Assembly (NCBI GenBank): GCA_037447655.1
Contig: JBBHKE010002224.1
Coordinates: 37,722 to 101,721, forward strand
Source of the DNA: Zygnema cylindricum
Taxonomy: Eukaryota > Streptophyta > Zygnematophyceae > Zygnematales > Zygnemataceae
Reading direction: 5' to 3'
DNA length: 64,000 nucleotides
Positions 11,601-22,289 of the stretch are shown here, piece after piece. Each line of letters opens with the position of its first letter. The stretch's first letter is position 1. Both the position numbers and the translations under genes were made by a program. Under the pieces are notes generated by a model. That model was given only the letters and a program-made list of their open reading frames with translations. It was not told the origin of the DNA and did not search any database.

Positions 11601-14079
11601 TCGCTCGCTCGGCCGCCGAAGAGGTTCATTCGTTTGTTTTTTTGATTTTTTTTAATTAGTTTGTTTGTTTGTATGTTTTATCCACAAATTACATGATATA
11701 TATATATATATTTTTTTTTCATGGAAAGGGCCTCGTTTTTTTAGGGTGCTTTTTTTTTCGACGGTGTTGGTATTTTGTTAAAAAAAAATTGCTGCGGTAG
11801 TTTTCGGTTTTGGGAACGGTTTTTTCTCTTCTCCTCTTCCTCGATCCTCCTTTTTTAGGCGATGTTTCACTTTCTCACTTAACTTTGTTTCTTCTTTCCT
11901 TGTCCTTTTCTTTTTCTTTGCTTTTCCTTTTCCTATTCCTTTCCTTTTCTTTTCCTTTTCTTTCCCTTCATTTTTCCCTTAACAGATAGGTTATACTTTT
12001 TTGCCATGTGTCCTCGCGGGATTGAGTCGGGCTCCCCAGTTTGTAGAGAGAGAGGGTTTTGATTGGACGAGAGAGGGAGGAGGAGGGATAGTGTGGTCCC
12101 ACGATGTGGATAGTGTGATAGTACCGGCTTCCTCTTGTGGAGGGAGAGGAACTTTGGCTTTTGCGAGAAAAAAAGGACCGAAGGTGAGTGGAGTTCTCAC
12201 CGTTTTAACCACCATAATTAGTGTGGATTCTGTTGATTTAGTTACCATTCTCTAATCCATGTTAATTTCTGTAAAACCCGGAAAAATCATTTTGTTTTCA
12301 TTTTGGGTTTGAATTGACTTCAAATGCACTTCGTTTTTTTTAGTGTTGTGTATCTGTAGGGTTTTGCCGATAACCGATATGTCCCATTTTTTGGCTTACC
12401 CGTAATCGATTTATTGGCACGATATATCGGTACCGGTGTTATCGCGATGAAAAACCAATATTATCGGTTTTATATCGCGATAACACCGGTACCGATAACT
12501 ATCGGCGATAATTGTACGGTTTATTCCGTACTGTTATGCGGTTTATTCCACAGACGCGTCGCTGACGACCCCCCCCCCCCTCCCGATTTCAAAAAAACTT
12601 CAGGATTTTTGCTTGGTTTCGGTACTATACTTTTAGTACTTTAAACTACTATTATAAATTTCTGATGTAACGTTAATTTTCTGCGCTGTCCGTACTGAAC
12701 TCCCGTTATACAGAGTACTGTATAGATTGTCATACGTGGCATGCCACGCTATATATAGTCAGTAATGTAATACAATATATTATAAAGTAATATTATATAG
12801 CATACTATATTGTTTTCTACTTATCGCCGATAAGGAATTTTCTGGTCTTGGAGCGATATATCGGGACCCCTCACCGTTCGATAACCGATAACTATTGGTA
12901 TCGGTTTCATCGCGATAAGTTTCTTGCCGATGCACAACACTAGTTTTTAACTCTCAATTTGTCTCCTAAACTGATTTTTTTTTTTTACCTCCCGCGAGAA
13001 AACCATTAAATGGGGTTTTTTTTTTAATTAGTTTATATGTCGGTACACTGGGATTGTTCACTGTGTAATTAGTGTGGATTGCAGTAATGGTAATAATTGG
13101 GGCTGTATAAGAATTCCAAAACAACGAGTCCTTTTGGAAAAGTTTTTTTTCATGGTTTACCTGTATTAGTGTGGACTAAAACAGCTACGTCGAATGGTGA
13201 AATATGAGGTTTGTTGAGACTTCGGTTTTTGGTCCTCGAGAGAAATATTGATGCAACAAGGATAAAAAAAAGTCAAAGGATGATAAAATAAAACAGGTTT
13301 TTTAGAATTGTTTCTAGTTTTTGAGCAAAACGTTGAAGAATCGTTTACTGAGCTCAAATAAACGAATTAGTTTAAGTTGATGTGATATTGAAAGACGTTT
13401 TTAGATGCTTTAATGTTTAACAGTGCTTTTTTATGCAAAACGATAAAAGCATTTTTGTTTTTTTTCTGATTTGACAAACGAGTTTTTTTTGTCTTTTCTT
13501 GGGTCGATGATTTTTACAGCCTTTGATAATAGCGGTGGAGGAGAATGAGACAGTTTTAAATGATACTCCAGAATTGTTAGGAATTGAAGCGGTAAGAAAC
13601 ATCGAGTATCACTAAACTCTCGTCTTCATTTCACTTTTTTTATTTCTTTTGTATTTGCTATTTGCTAAATGCTTGTCTTCGTTTCATTTTCTTCTCTTTC
13701 TTCCCTTTCTTTTCTTTGTTTTCTTTTATTTTCTACTCCCTTCCTCTTGTTGAATTTGTACTCTTGTTTGAAAAGTGAAAACAAGATTAAAACTGAAAAC
13801 AAGTAATCAAATAGCGAATATTAAAACTAAATCCGGTTTTTACGAGTGAGTTATTTTTTTTTGTCAAAAAATGGAAAGTCGAATAGGAAACCAATGAAAA
13901 AACAAACTAATGAGGTTTTTGTATATGACTTTTTGCAGATACGAGTGAAAAACTATTGGGAGGCCATAGGAGTGATTGCGGCTCATAAGGCAGGTTTGAA
14001 CCCCATGGCATTGAGGAGAAATGGGGTTTCTAATATTAAAATTCCCGGGATATTACAAGTAGCAAGTGTGTTCGGGTGA
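8611..14079 (+). CDS. DUF3326 protein, probably plastid-targeted; exon 6 damaged
   Basis: Homologue of the DUF3326 family of plants and cyanobacteria, whose biochemical role I do not know. Exons by GT-AG and phase: 8611-8790, 10160-10411, 10679-10807, 11045-11131, 11162-11248, roughly 11500-11620, 11986-12183, 13520-13591, 13939-14079; total about 420 codons. Exon 1 encodes a Ser/Arg-rich, acid-poor N terminus like a chloroplast transit peptide. The family core is clear: IPTGVGAAIGGFAGD, HPNVLNGAMMYWPEKN and YVEGYGLDRFAEGDWG (exon 2), VNAVAVVARFPDD (exon 5), IGYTFLPCVLAGLSRAPQF and VPASSCGGRGTLAFA (exon 7), IIAVEENETVL (exon 8), YWEAIGVIAAHKAGLNPMAL (exon 9). All junctions outside exon 6 are phase 0. 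Exon 6 lacks an AG before GMDAVRCEAVISH and then changes frame, so the allele is either a recent pseudogene or misassembled there. AATAAA lies at 14295-14300. The start codon is inferred from the transit-like peptide; a Ser/Pro-rich ORF at 9053-9220 is an alternative first exon. Confidence 0.8.
9425..9800. repeat. Dispersed repeat G, copy 2, in intron 1 of the DUF3326 gene
   Basis: Related to 6040-6335 over about 230 bases (GTTAGTCCGTACTAAAAC, CATAAAGACGAGGGAAAATC, CTGTTCTCACATGT). It ends CTCTAATAGTGATTCACGGTG followed by TA, which is a mariner-type end. It lies inside the first intron of the DUF3326 gene and is part of why that intron is 1.37 kb long. Confidence 0.55.
10412..11161 (+). other. 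G-run-rich introns 2 to 4 (G-quadruplex capable)
   Basis: Introns 2, 3 and 4 of the DUF3326 gene (10412-10678, 10808-11044, 11132-11161) each begin a few bases after the 5' splice site with repeated GGGA/GGGGGA blocks; intron 5 (from 11249) does the same with shorter GGGAGA blocks. The tracts at 10412-10441 and 10805-10905 satisfy the usual four-G-run rule for quadruplexes. In splicing biology, G-runs next to weak donors are known enhancers; a role here is inference. Intron 3 is also long in C/T in its second half. Confidence 0.6.
12341..12942. mobile_element. hAT-type MITE 2, in intron 7 of the DUF3326 gene
   Basis: A 602-bp element beginning TAGTGTTGTGTATCTGTA and ending TGCCGATGCACAACACTA. 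Flanking octamers are gttttttt and gtttttaa. The interior has the family's repeated TATCGCGATAACACCGGT words. It occupies much of the 1.3-kb intron between exons 7 and 8 and has not disturbed either splice site. Confidence 0.78.
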
Positions 14080-15801
14080 GGAGAGATAGGGAGGGACAGG
14101 GAGGATAGAGAGGGATAGAGAGGATAGAGAAGGATAGAGAGGGATAGAGGATAGAGAGGGATAGAGAGAGACGCCAACCATGAGGAAGTAGGTTAATTAT
14201 ATTTTTACGGATTCTTAGAATAAGAAGCATGCTAGTTAGGTTTATTGCGGTTCTATTATTTATTTATTCGTTTCAATTTTGAGGGCCGATAGTAAATAAA
14301 GTTAGGATCTCTCCATTCCCTTCTCTCTCACTCCCACTCTTCCTCTTCCCTCTCCCTCTCCCCCTCCCTCCCTTCACTCCCCCCAATGCTGGAAGCAATC
14401 ACAATGTTAGGAAAGGCATTTAAGAACCCATTTAGTTCCTCGTTGATAAAACAATGTAAAGCATTGTCTATTTTTTGACCGAAATAAAGTTTTCACTTTT
14501 ATTTATATTTGATGAGTTGCCTTATCTTGAGTCATAATTGTATTCGACTTTCGATTTACGAAAGTTATTTAACAACCTTTTTTCACGTATGGGTTTAAAC
14601 GGTGATTCTAGATTATCAATTGTTTGTGACGTTGTTTACCTAATGAAAATTGTGGTTTTTTTTTGCAATTTGTTTTTTTTTTTGTTTGAGATTATGAGCA
14701 ATTTGCTTTTAACAAGAGTGAATTAAAATGTGGGTTACAATTTCAACAACTATTTTGTCTTCAATTAGTTCAATGCTAGGGAAATATTAAAAAGAATTAG
14801 GAGATAAAAGAAGTAAAAACGGGAAATTAGAGTGTACATAGAAACTAGAGTGTTATAGGCTCAGAGAGAGATTACAATTAAGTTAATAACACTAATTTGG
14901 TAGCGACTTTTCTAGCCAAGAGTCATAAATTGGTGCTAGGATCACTATTCGATGGAGTGGACTACAATCTGCCACATGTCATTTTTCAAATACGATCTTA
15001 TGTTACGTAGAACCACTCTTATTTGTACACGTGGATTACAGACTCTGCGCGATAGTACACTGATCAAAATGTAGCACTCTGTAATGTTGACCGTACGTTT
15101 ACAGAATTTCTTGATGGAACGCCACCCTTAACCTGAACAAAACCCTAAAACTATTTTTAAACCGTTTTTGAAAGTCGAGCAGGGAATAAACGTCAGCTGT
15201 AAGCAATTCTTAAACATTTATCGTACGTAAATAAAAAAAAAACATTAGACTATTGAAAACAACAAAATTGTGAGATTCCTGAAAACTTTTGAAAGTTGTT
15301 CTATTTTTTTTATGCAGTTTCCACTGTGCTAATCAAAACCATAACTTTTTTCTTCTTTGGTTCCAACCGTATATAATTTTAGCGTTACTTATTTTATTGC
15401 AGCAAGTCCTTCACTGTTTTTCGTAATTTTTATGTTTTAATAAAGTACGACTTTCATTAACTTCTACTGTAGTATTCGAGCTGAAAATACCGTACGCACG
15501 TTTCAAATCAAAACCGACACAAAACGGCAAACTTGCGGATTCGATTTTTGGTGATTACCCGTGTGAAAAAGTTCGTTCTCTAATCGTATTTTTGCTGTCT
15601 ATAAAATCAGAAAGAGAAGTAGATTTTAACGTTCTAGCTGCATCTAGACGTTTAAACGTCTTCTGAAAGCTCATTCTTCCTTAGTCGTTTCAGGCAGTGG
15701 TATATAATTTGTTTTAACAGCTAGTGAAAGTAAAAAAAAAAGTGTTTTTTGCTTTTTTTTTTTTTTTTTAACAACGGTAGTCTCCTTCTGAAGCATACAA
15801 T
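14080..15801. other. Intergenic, DUF3326 to PSMD9
   Basis: 3' flank of the DUF3326 gene (polyadenylation-like AATAAA at 14295-14300), a short tandem array of GGGATAGAGA-like units at about 14078-14170, then AT-rich DNA that presumably holds the PSMD9 promoter. A PIF-like right end (TGATGGAACGCCACCC then TTA) at about 15111-15129 suggests a decayed Tourist element whose left end I could not find. Confidence 0.45.
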
Positions 15802-18790
15802 ATGGTAGGAAGCAATCTGAAAGCTGAGGCTGTGGCACTAATGGACAAAAGAGCGGCCATGGAATCTCAAATTGAAGCGATAACTGCTCGCCTTAACGCT
15901 CCTGGTGGACCGGGTATAAAGGGGAATCTCGTTGATAAGGAGGTAAGTCAAGATTTTTTTTGTAATCTTATGTTTTAAATCTCTTGTTTGGATAATGCTC
16001 AGCATGGTTCCTCAAGCACCGCTTGTAAGATACTATTATTAGTGTGTTAGTGTATTATTATTGTAGCTTAAGCAATGCATGTAAACTTGACACGTGTTCT
16101 CCTTGATGAGATTATTTTTTGGTTTCCTTTCAGGACGGCTGGAAGTTTAAAAAAGTGATGTTAATGAAAGTGAAAAAAGTGGTGTTAAATGTCAATAGTT
16201 TTTGGATGCTGGATTTGTTTACCTTTTTAGGGTTTTCCTCGGGCTGACATTGACATTCCTGCGGTTCGTGGAGACCGTCACCGACTCGCAGGTAATCATT
16301 AATTTTATCTTTCCACTGTAAGAGGTTGTTCCGTTGACTTTCTGGATGGTTGAATTTTTTTCCTAACATTATTTGAATTATCTGCTCTGATATTTTCCTT
16401 GTGTTCTTTCATAGTACAAGGATAATCCTAGCACCGTATTAGACTTTAGAGGAGGGGAGGGGGAGAAGGAGAGGGAGAGGAAGAAAAGTAATCTCAGTCT
16501 TAACTGATTTTGAGCTTAATTGCCTTAACAATGCTTGGCAGTCCTCCACAATGACCACAAAGAGCTGACACAGAAGATCGAAAAACTCATTTTCGAACTT
16601 CATTCTTCTTCACAGAAGACTCCACAGCAGCAACCCACTACTTTACCGTCAACACGCACAGGTACATGAATAATTATTAAATAAACACTTAAAATGACCT
16701 ACTTTATCCTTTATTCCTACATGAATGAGCTAACCGGGTGCGCTTGACTTTTTGCGTCTTTCACTTCAGTCAGAAGCAGTCTTCATCGAAGGATTATTTC
16801 AATATACATTAACATGAAAATTGGCTATGAAAAAAATAGCAGTTTTGTTCGCTCAAGAAAAATTTGTGTTCAGGAACTTTACATTAGTGTAGTGCTCTCG
16901 ATGTTTTCTCTGCCGTTTCAGACAAAAAACGTTTACAACTTCATTACAATAGAAGTTTAAGTAATTGTATTCTATAAACCGACTTCAATCCTCAAGGTTT
17001 GCCCACTCTAAAACACCCTTAACTATCCTCAAAACTCCGTAATGAAAACCTATAAGCTACCTCAAAAATCCCATCAAATTCCTGAAAATCTTCTCTCTTG
17101 CTCCTTTTACTTTCATAGGAAATACAATAGTTAAACTCTCAGTTCAACTGTGTAGACCTACATCGGTTAAATTCTCAAAAACTCTACTGTGTCAAGTTCA
17201 ATTTCCAAACAAAATACAATAGTTTCTGAAACGGGTTGTCCAGTTCATAAGGGTGATGGTTTTTACTGTAGTTCTCCTCTCATGATATATATAAAGAAAA
17301 CGTAATATAAACAAACAAATAAATGTAGAAAAAAGGACCATATTATATAATACAAATCTATTCGACAAGATTAATTATCCTCTTTTCATTTTCATTCGGG
17401 ATCGTTTCTTGGGTTTATGAATGTATTACGAATTCATTCATATCCTTTTTTGCATCATCTGCAGTTCATATCAACGTTAAACATAGTATACACCTACACT
17501 GCCTTGATGACCTTTCTTTTTCCTTTCGTGTTTTTTTTAATTCAGGCATTGTGGAATCCACAGTATCACCTATGGAAGTTTCTGGAGCTTCTCCATCCTT
17601 CCCAATGACTTCATCTATGTCAGAAGCTCAACCCATGGAAGAAGACAGACCGATAAGTTCGTCTTATCTTCGTCCATATGCGGTAATCGATGACCTGACA
17701 GATGGCTCTCCTGCAGAGGCAGATGGAATTAAGATAGGAGATTTGGTTTTAAAATTTGGGCCTGTCATTGCCGGAATAGATTGCATTCGTTTGGTTTCAC
17801 AGCATTTGCAGCAAAGTGAAGGACGGAAAGTGGAAATGAGAGTTCTTCGAGAAGGGAGAGAAGTGTTTTTGGAGATCACACCTCGAGCTTGGTCCGGAAG
17901 AGGTCTTCTAGGGTAAGTTTTCACCACCTATTGAAAATAGCGACTCCCAAAAAAAACAACTGAAAGAACATTTTAGAAGTTTTATAATCCTTCTTGGCCA
18001 AAGAAGTGAAAAAAATCTTGGTATACCTAAAAAGTTTTAGCCGTATCCATGGAAAGGAAACATTTTCATGAGTCATTAATGCCAAAGAATCAAAGCGTTA
18101 ATTTTATACCTCCTTTTTTTGTATGTGTCACAATGCTAATCCATACTGATAACGGTATGCACTCCAAACTTTCTCTGTTGTGCTAAACAATTTCACATGA
18201 TTCACTTGAAAACAACAGTAAATGAAGAGATTTTTAAGATATTGTGAACCATGCATGGTACTACCGGTCACAATGATGCTTGACTGTGGTTTACATCTTA
18301 TCTTAAGATGAGATAAGATAAAATCATCAAGATCATGATTTATGTCGTTAATGGTATCGTGTTCATCCGACCAGTTAAAACGGCAGTACGTTAATATAAT
18401 TGTGGCACCTGCTCAAATTTATATACATTAATCAAGTTGTTTTAAACCAAATTTGAGCGCAACATTGATATGTTTAACATTAAACGTCTTTTGTTTTTTT
18501 ATGACTTTTTTCTATTATTCTTGGCATCATGTGACTTGCAACATATTTTTGGTCTGATGTATGGTTAGTTCCCATCTTTGATATTAGCATCTATTGGCGA
18601 TGTGTAAAGAGTATATATCACTGTCGATAAGTCTTCAGGATACTTGTTTTAAGTTCTTTGGACAACCATGTTTTTTCCCATGTAAGGAGTGATCTTTGTA
18701 TATGCGTTATATAATTTTATTGACAGTTATGATTTGGGGTTTGGGATGTTTTTTTGTCACAGGTGTCATTTACAGCCGTTACGAACTTAA
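15802..18790 (+). CDS. PSMD9: 26S proteasome assembly chaperone PSMD9 (p27/Nas2) homologue
   Basis: PSMD9/Nas2 helps assemble the 19S regulatory particle of the proteasome by binding an Rpt ATPase through its PDZ-like domain. It acts in the cytosol and nucleus. Five exons, all GT-AG: 15802-15942, 16231-16291, 16542-16661, 17546-17912, 18763-18790. They join to 238 residues with every phase consistent, close to the usual length for plant homologues. Residues 1-105 are the charged helical N-terminal part, with the family words GNLVDKEGFPRADIDIPAVR around the exon 1/2 junction. Residues 150-220 are the PDZ-like domain (YAVIDDL, GSPAEADGIKIGDLVLKFG). The C-terminal tail GRGLLGCHLQPLRT is split between exon 4 and a 28-base terminal exon 850 bp downstream; the family normally ends GLLGCHLVPL, which supports the small exon. 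A Ser/Met/Pro-rich linker (109-147) joins the two parts. Confidence 0.93.
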
Positions 18791-19797
18791 ATATCTTCGA
18801 GTCAAATATGAAATATATGAAGTAGAATGCTCACAATCTTTCGACGGTTTTAGAGATAGAGCCATTGACTTAGACATGTATATAGAAAGCTAGGAAAAGT
18901 TGCCAGATAAGACAAGTTTATCTTTGATTTTTTGAATCGTTTGCAACCGTTTTCACATATTCAAACAGTTGTTTGACAGATTTTTGAACCATTGTTTTAT
19001 AAATGTTTTTTCCTTTTCAATTTTCTCTCTGCTTTTGAGCAAATTATGATGCGAAATCTGTCTTCTGGTTGGACCGACAGTCTTTATGTCGAAATGATGT
19101 GGCTAGAATGGCTTTTAAGGAGACCCTTTTTGGACCCTTTTTTTGGACCCTTTTTTTGGACCCTTTTTCTGTGTTTATTTTTGAAAATCGTGGGTGTGGT
19201 AATAGTGTGGTGTGTCTATTAACATATTTTATTTTATTTTTACATTATGAGCGCTTCATTTCGGTCCTGGGATCCTTTCAATATTGGCTGAATGTAAGTT
19301 CCCAATGACAATTAGAAATGTAATTAATGTTGAATAAAGACAATATTTTGCGACAAATTTCCACAAATAGGGTATGTCAGTTTGGTCAACTCTAAGAGTA
19401 ATTCACGGGGTAGGTAGAGCTATTATTGCGTAGACCCGTTTTTGTACAAAGCCATACTTAAATACGATCAGAACCTTCAAACAGTTTATTAGTAAGAAGA
19501 TTTGCTAGGTAAGTGCGGTTTTTCGTACGAAGTGAAAGTGAAACTGTACCGATCGAATCGTCTTATAAGGCCTATGGCATGGACTAATTGCTTTCCTAGA
19601 AAAAGAAATATCTTTTACAAGGTAATATGACAAAGATAAGTACTTTTTAGGAATGCCGTTGATCATCTTGATCTATGGGTCAAAGTTGATCCTGTTTACT
19701 TCAACCTGCTTTCTGAAAATTGTAAATAGATTGTACCACAACAAATTGGAGTGGGCAATCCGCCTCGGTTGTGTTTCACGGCACAGGAACTGTACTA
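18791..19797. other. Intergenic, 3' flank of PSMD9
   Basis: AT-rich, no recognisable gene. It holds three tandem copies of a TTTTTTGGACCC-like unit near 19127-19165 and an AATAAA at about 19333-19338 that could serve as a polyadenylation signal for the gene upstream. Confidence 0.45.
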
Positions 19798-19997
19798 CAC
19801 TGCCCATCGTTATTAGTGTTAAGGATATACTATTGTTAATGAGAAATTAGGCTAATAATACTAGTTTTAGTGCAGGGACACGTGGCAGGTTGTAGTGTCC
19901 ACCTCCTTAAATACTGTTGCTATCATTGTTTTATGATTTTTGGTCAAAAAGTCGCAACCGAAATTAGTGTTATTAACTCTAATATCGATGGGAGGTG
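19798..19997. mobile_element. Tc1/mariner-type MITE, short (200 bp)
   Basis: Flanked by TA on both sides (19796-19797, 19998-19999). It begins CACTGCCCATCGTTATTAG and ends CTAATATCGATGGGAGGTG, the same end family as the copies at 841 and 1464. No coding capacity. Confidence 0.78.
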
Positions 19998-22289
19998 TAG
20001 AGACAGGGGCACATGGGCAAAGTTGGCTTCTGATTTGTTCGTACACGATTCGTACGTCGTATTGAAAAATCATACGTAACGAAATGTCTATTACGATTCA
20101 TTTTGTATCCATATTTGTACGTTATGTACATTTCGATCGTAGGTACAAACTACCAAAGTTTGTGGTATCATGGATGGGTTTAGTAGAGTTTGATAATATT
20201 TGCCTTTCTTTCTTCTTTTCTTTTTTTATTTTTTTATTTTTGTTCCCATGTACTCGGATGGTTACCATCGTGCTTTTTAATTAAATTCTGATTAATTTGA
20301 TCGTATTGTGAAGGTCACTGAGGCTTCAAAAATGTTGTTTGCTCGAAAAGTCGATGACTTGTGATTGGAAGACTTGAAGAACAACATTTGACCACAGTTA
20401 ACATTGTCAAAAAAAAAAAAACCGAAATATTTAGGACACAACTAATGTTTTTTAGGTTGACATCTGAATCACTGCACGAAGATGGGATGAACATTGTGGA
20501 AACCTCTGCATTGATCATATTTTATTTTTCGTTTTTTCGTTTTTTTTCGTTTTTTTATTTTTTGTTTCCTCTGTACTAGATGGTTTACCATCGTGCTTTT
20601 AAAAATAATCCTACTTTTTTTTTTTTCTTTGTTGATCATCATTCAGCTCGATATGTAACAATGTGTAAAAATGTCTCCCAATTCAAGGATGTTCTCCAAA
20701 TTGTTCCACCAAATGTGTGTAAAAACAGTTAAAAAATGTAGAAAAACAGTTCCCACAAGCTAGTGAAACTGGTTTCAAAAAACAAATAAAATTATGTTCT
20801 TTGTGTTCGTACCACAAAGTTAGAAAGTACGGGCGAAAAAAGAAAGAAAAAGTAGAAGAAAAAAAAAAAACAGAAACAAAGAAATGCTTTGAATTTAAGT
20901 AGATCTTTCTCTCTGAAACTCTATTCTTAAGCACCAAAAAAATAATACAATTGTTAAAACTATTTTAAAGGGGGAGGGGAAATGTACAGGGAGAGAATTG
21001 TCAACTAATCATAATAGAGAATTGCAAACTAGATACTGAAGGAGAGACAACTGTGACAACTTATTAAAAATAAACGTCGTAAAGCAAAGGCTACAGATTC
21101 TATCTTGATGATTGGCGATCTGCAATGCTGTTTTTTTTTTTTTTTTTACATTAGATTTTTCCCTCTCCTTCAACGTTTTAAATTGACTTAAAATCGTTTA
21201 ATCGTTAAATCATTTTCAATGTTGCTTGAAATTCATGCTAAGTACCTTCAATGTATCTTTTTTCTTTCTTTTCAAAAATGTGACAAGCTGTTTTTTTTTT
21301 TTTTAATCGTACTAGTCTTGTTCTTATCTATATAGTTATAAAACTTTATTACCATATAAAAAAGAAACGATGGTAACCCATCTGAGTACATGGGAGAAAC
21401 AACAAATAAATAAAAAAGGGAAAGACAAAAACTGAACTATTTCTATTCACACTTTTAAAATTTGATATGTTTCACGATCGTAAAACATTTCATTTTTTAC
21501 TTCAAATCAGTACACTTTAGATATCACCGTCTCATTCGGTAAAATCACAAAAGAAAACAATACAAACAGACAAAAAGAAAATAAGTTGTTCTAAAATCCG
21601 CTTTTGATTCCAGCAATTTCCATTGATTTCTATACATTCTAAGTCAAAAAACCAAAGCATCATTTTTCTTAAAGGGTTCCACTCTAATTGTGGTATTTCA
21701 CTCGAAAATAACCACTCCGTCTCTAAACTTTATCAAACTTACTTCTAAATAGGGATTTTCAAATCCACTTTTTTTTTGGGACCTTTATCTGAACTAAAAA
21801 ACCTAGAAAAGCCCAAATACTATCTGACTACTATTTCGGTCCTTAAAAAAACTATTGTATTGTGTTCCACGAGTGCTAAAAAAAAAAAATTTGATTCGAT
21901 TTTTCCTCCATAATTTACAAAATCCACTCCATCATCTTTTTCTTTATCTCTCCTATCTTTTCCTAACCTCTAAACTTTCCTCTTAACTCCAATGTTTAAA
22001 ACAAACATCGGAGAACAAAACTAAGAGGGGGAAAAAAAAGAAAAGATATATACATATAAATATATATATATGTAAACCAATTGGAACTCCATGAACTCTA
22101 AAGAACATTTCTCTTCCAAAGTCTATTTTTAAACACTAAACGATGTGTAAAATCATTTTTAACTAATTTCTCTTTTTGTTGTATCCCACCACTCCCTTAA
22201 ATTTCCTCAAAGTTTCTCCTAAGCTCCCCCTTGGTTCCTTCCCCATGAACAGTTCTCTGTTACAACCAACGGTTTTCATGTTTCTTCCG
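19998..22289. other. Intergenic, short repeats only
   Basis: No gene recognised. A 30-base word containing GATGGTTACCATCGTGCTTTT occurs at about 20256 and, diverged, at 20580. An inverted version (CGATGGTAACCCATCTGAG) lies at about 21367. Long A or T homopolymers are common. The last few hundred bases would be the 3' flank of the minus-strand ORF ending at 22290. Confidence 0.45.
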
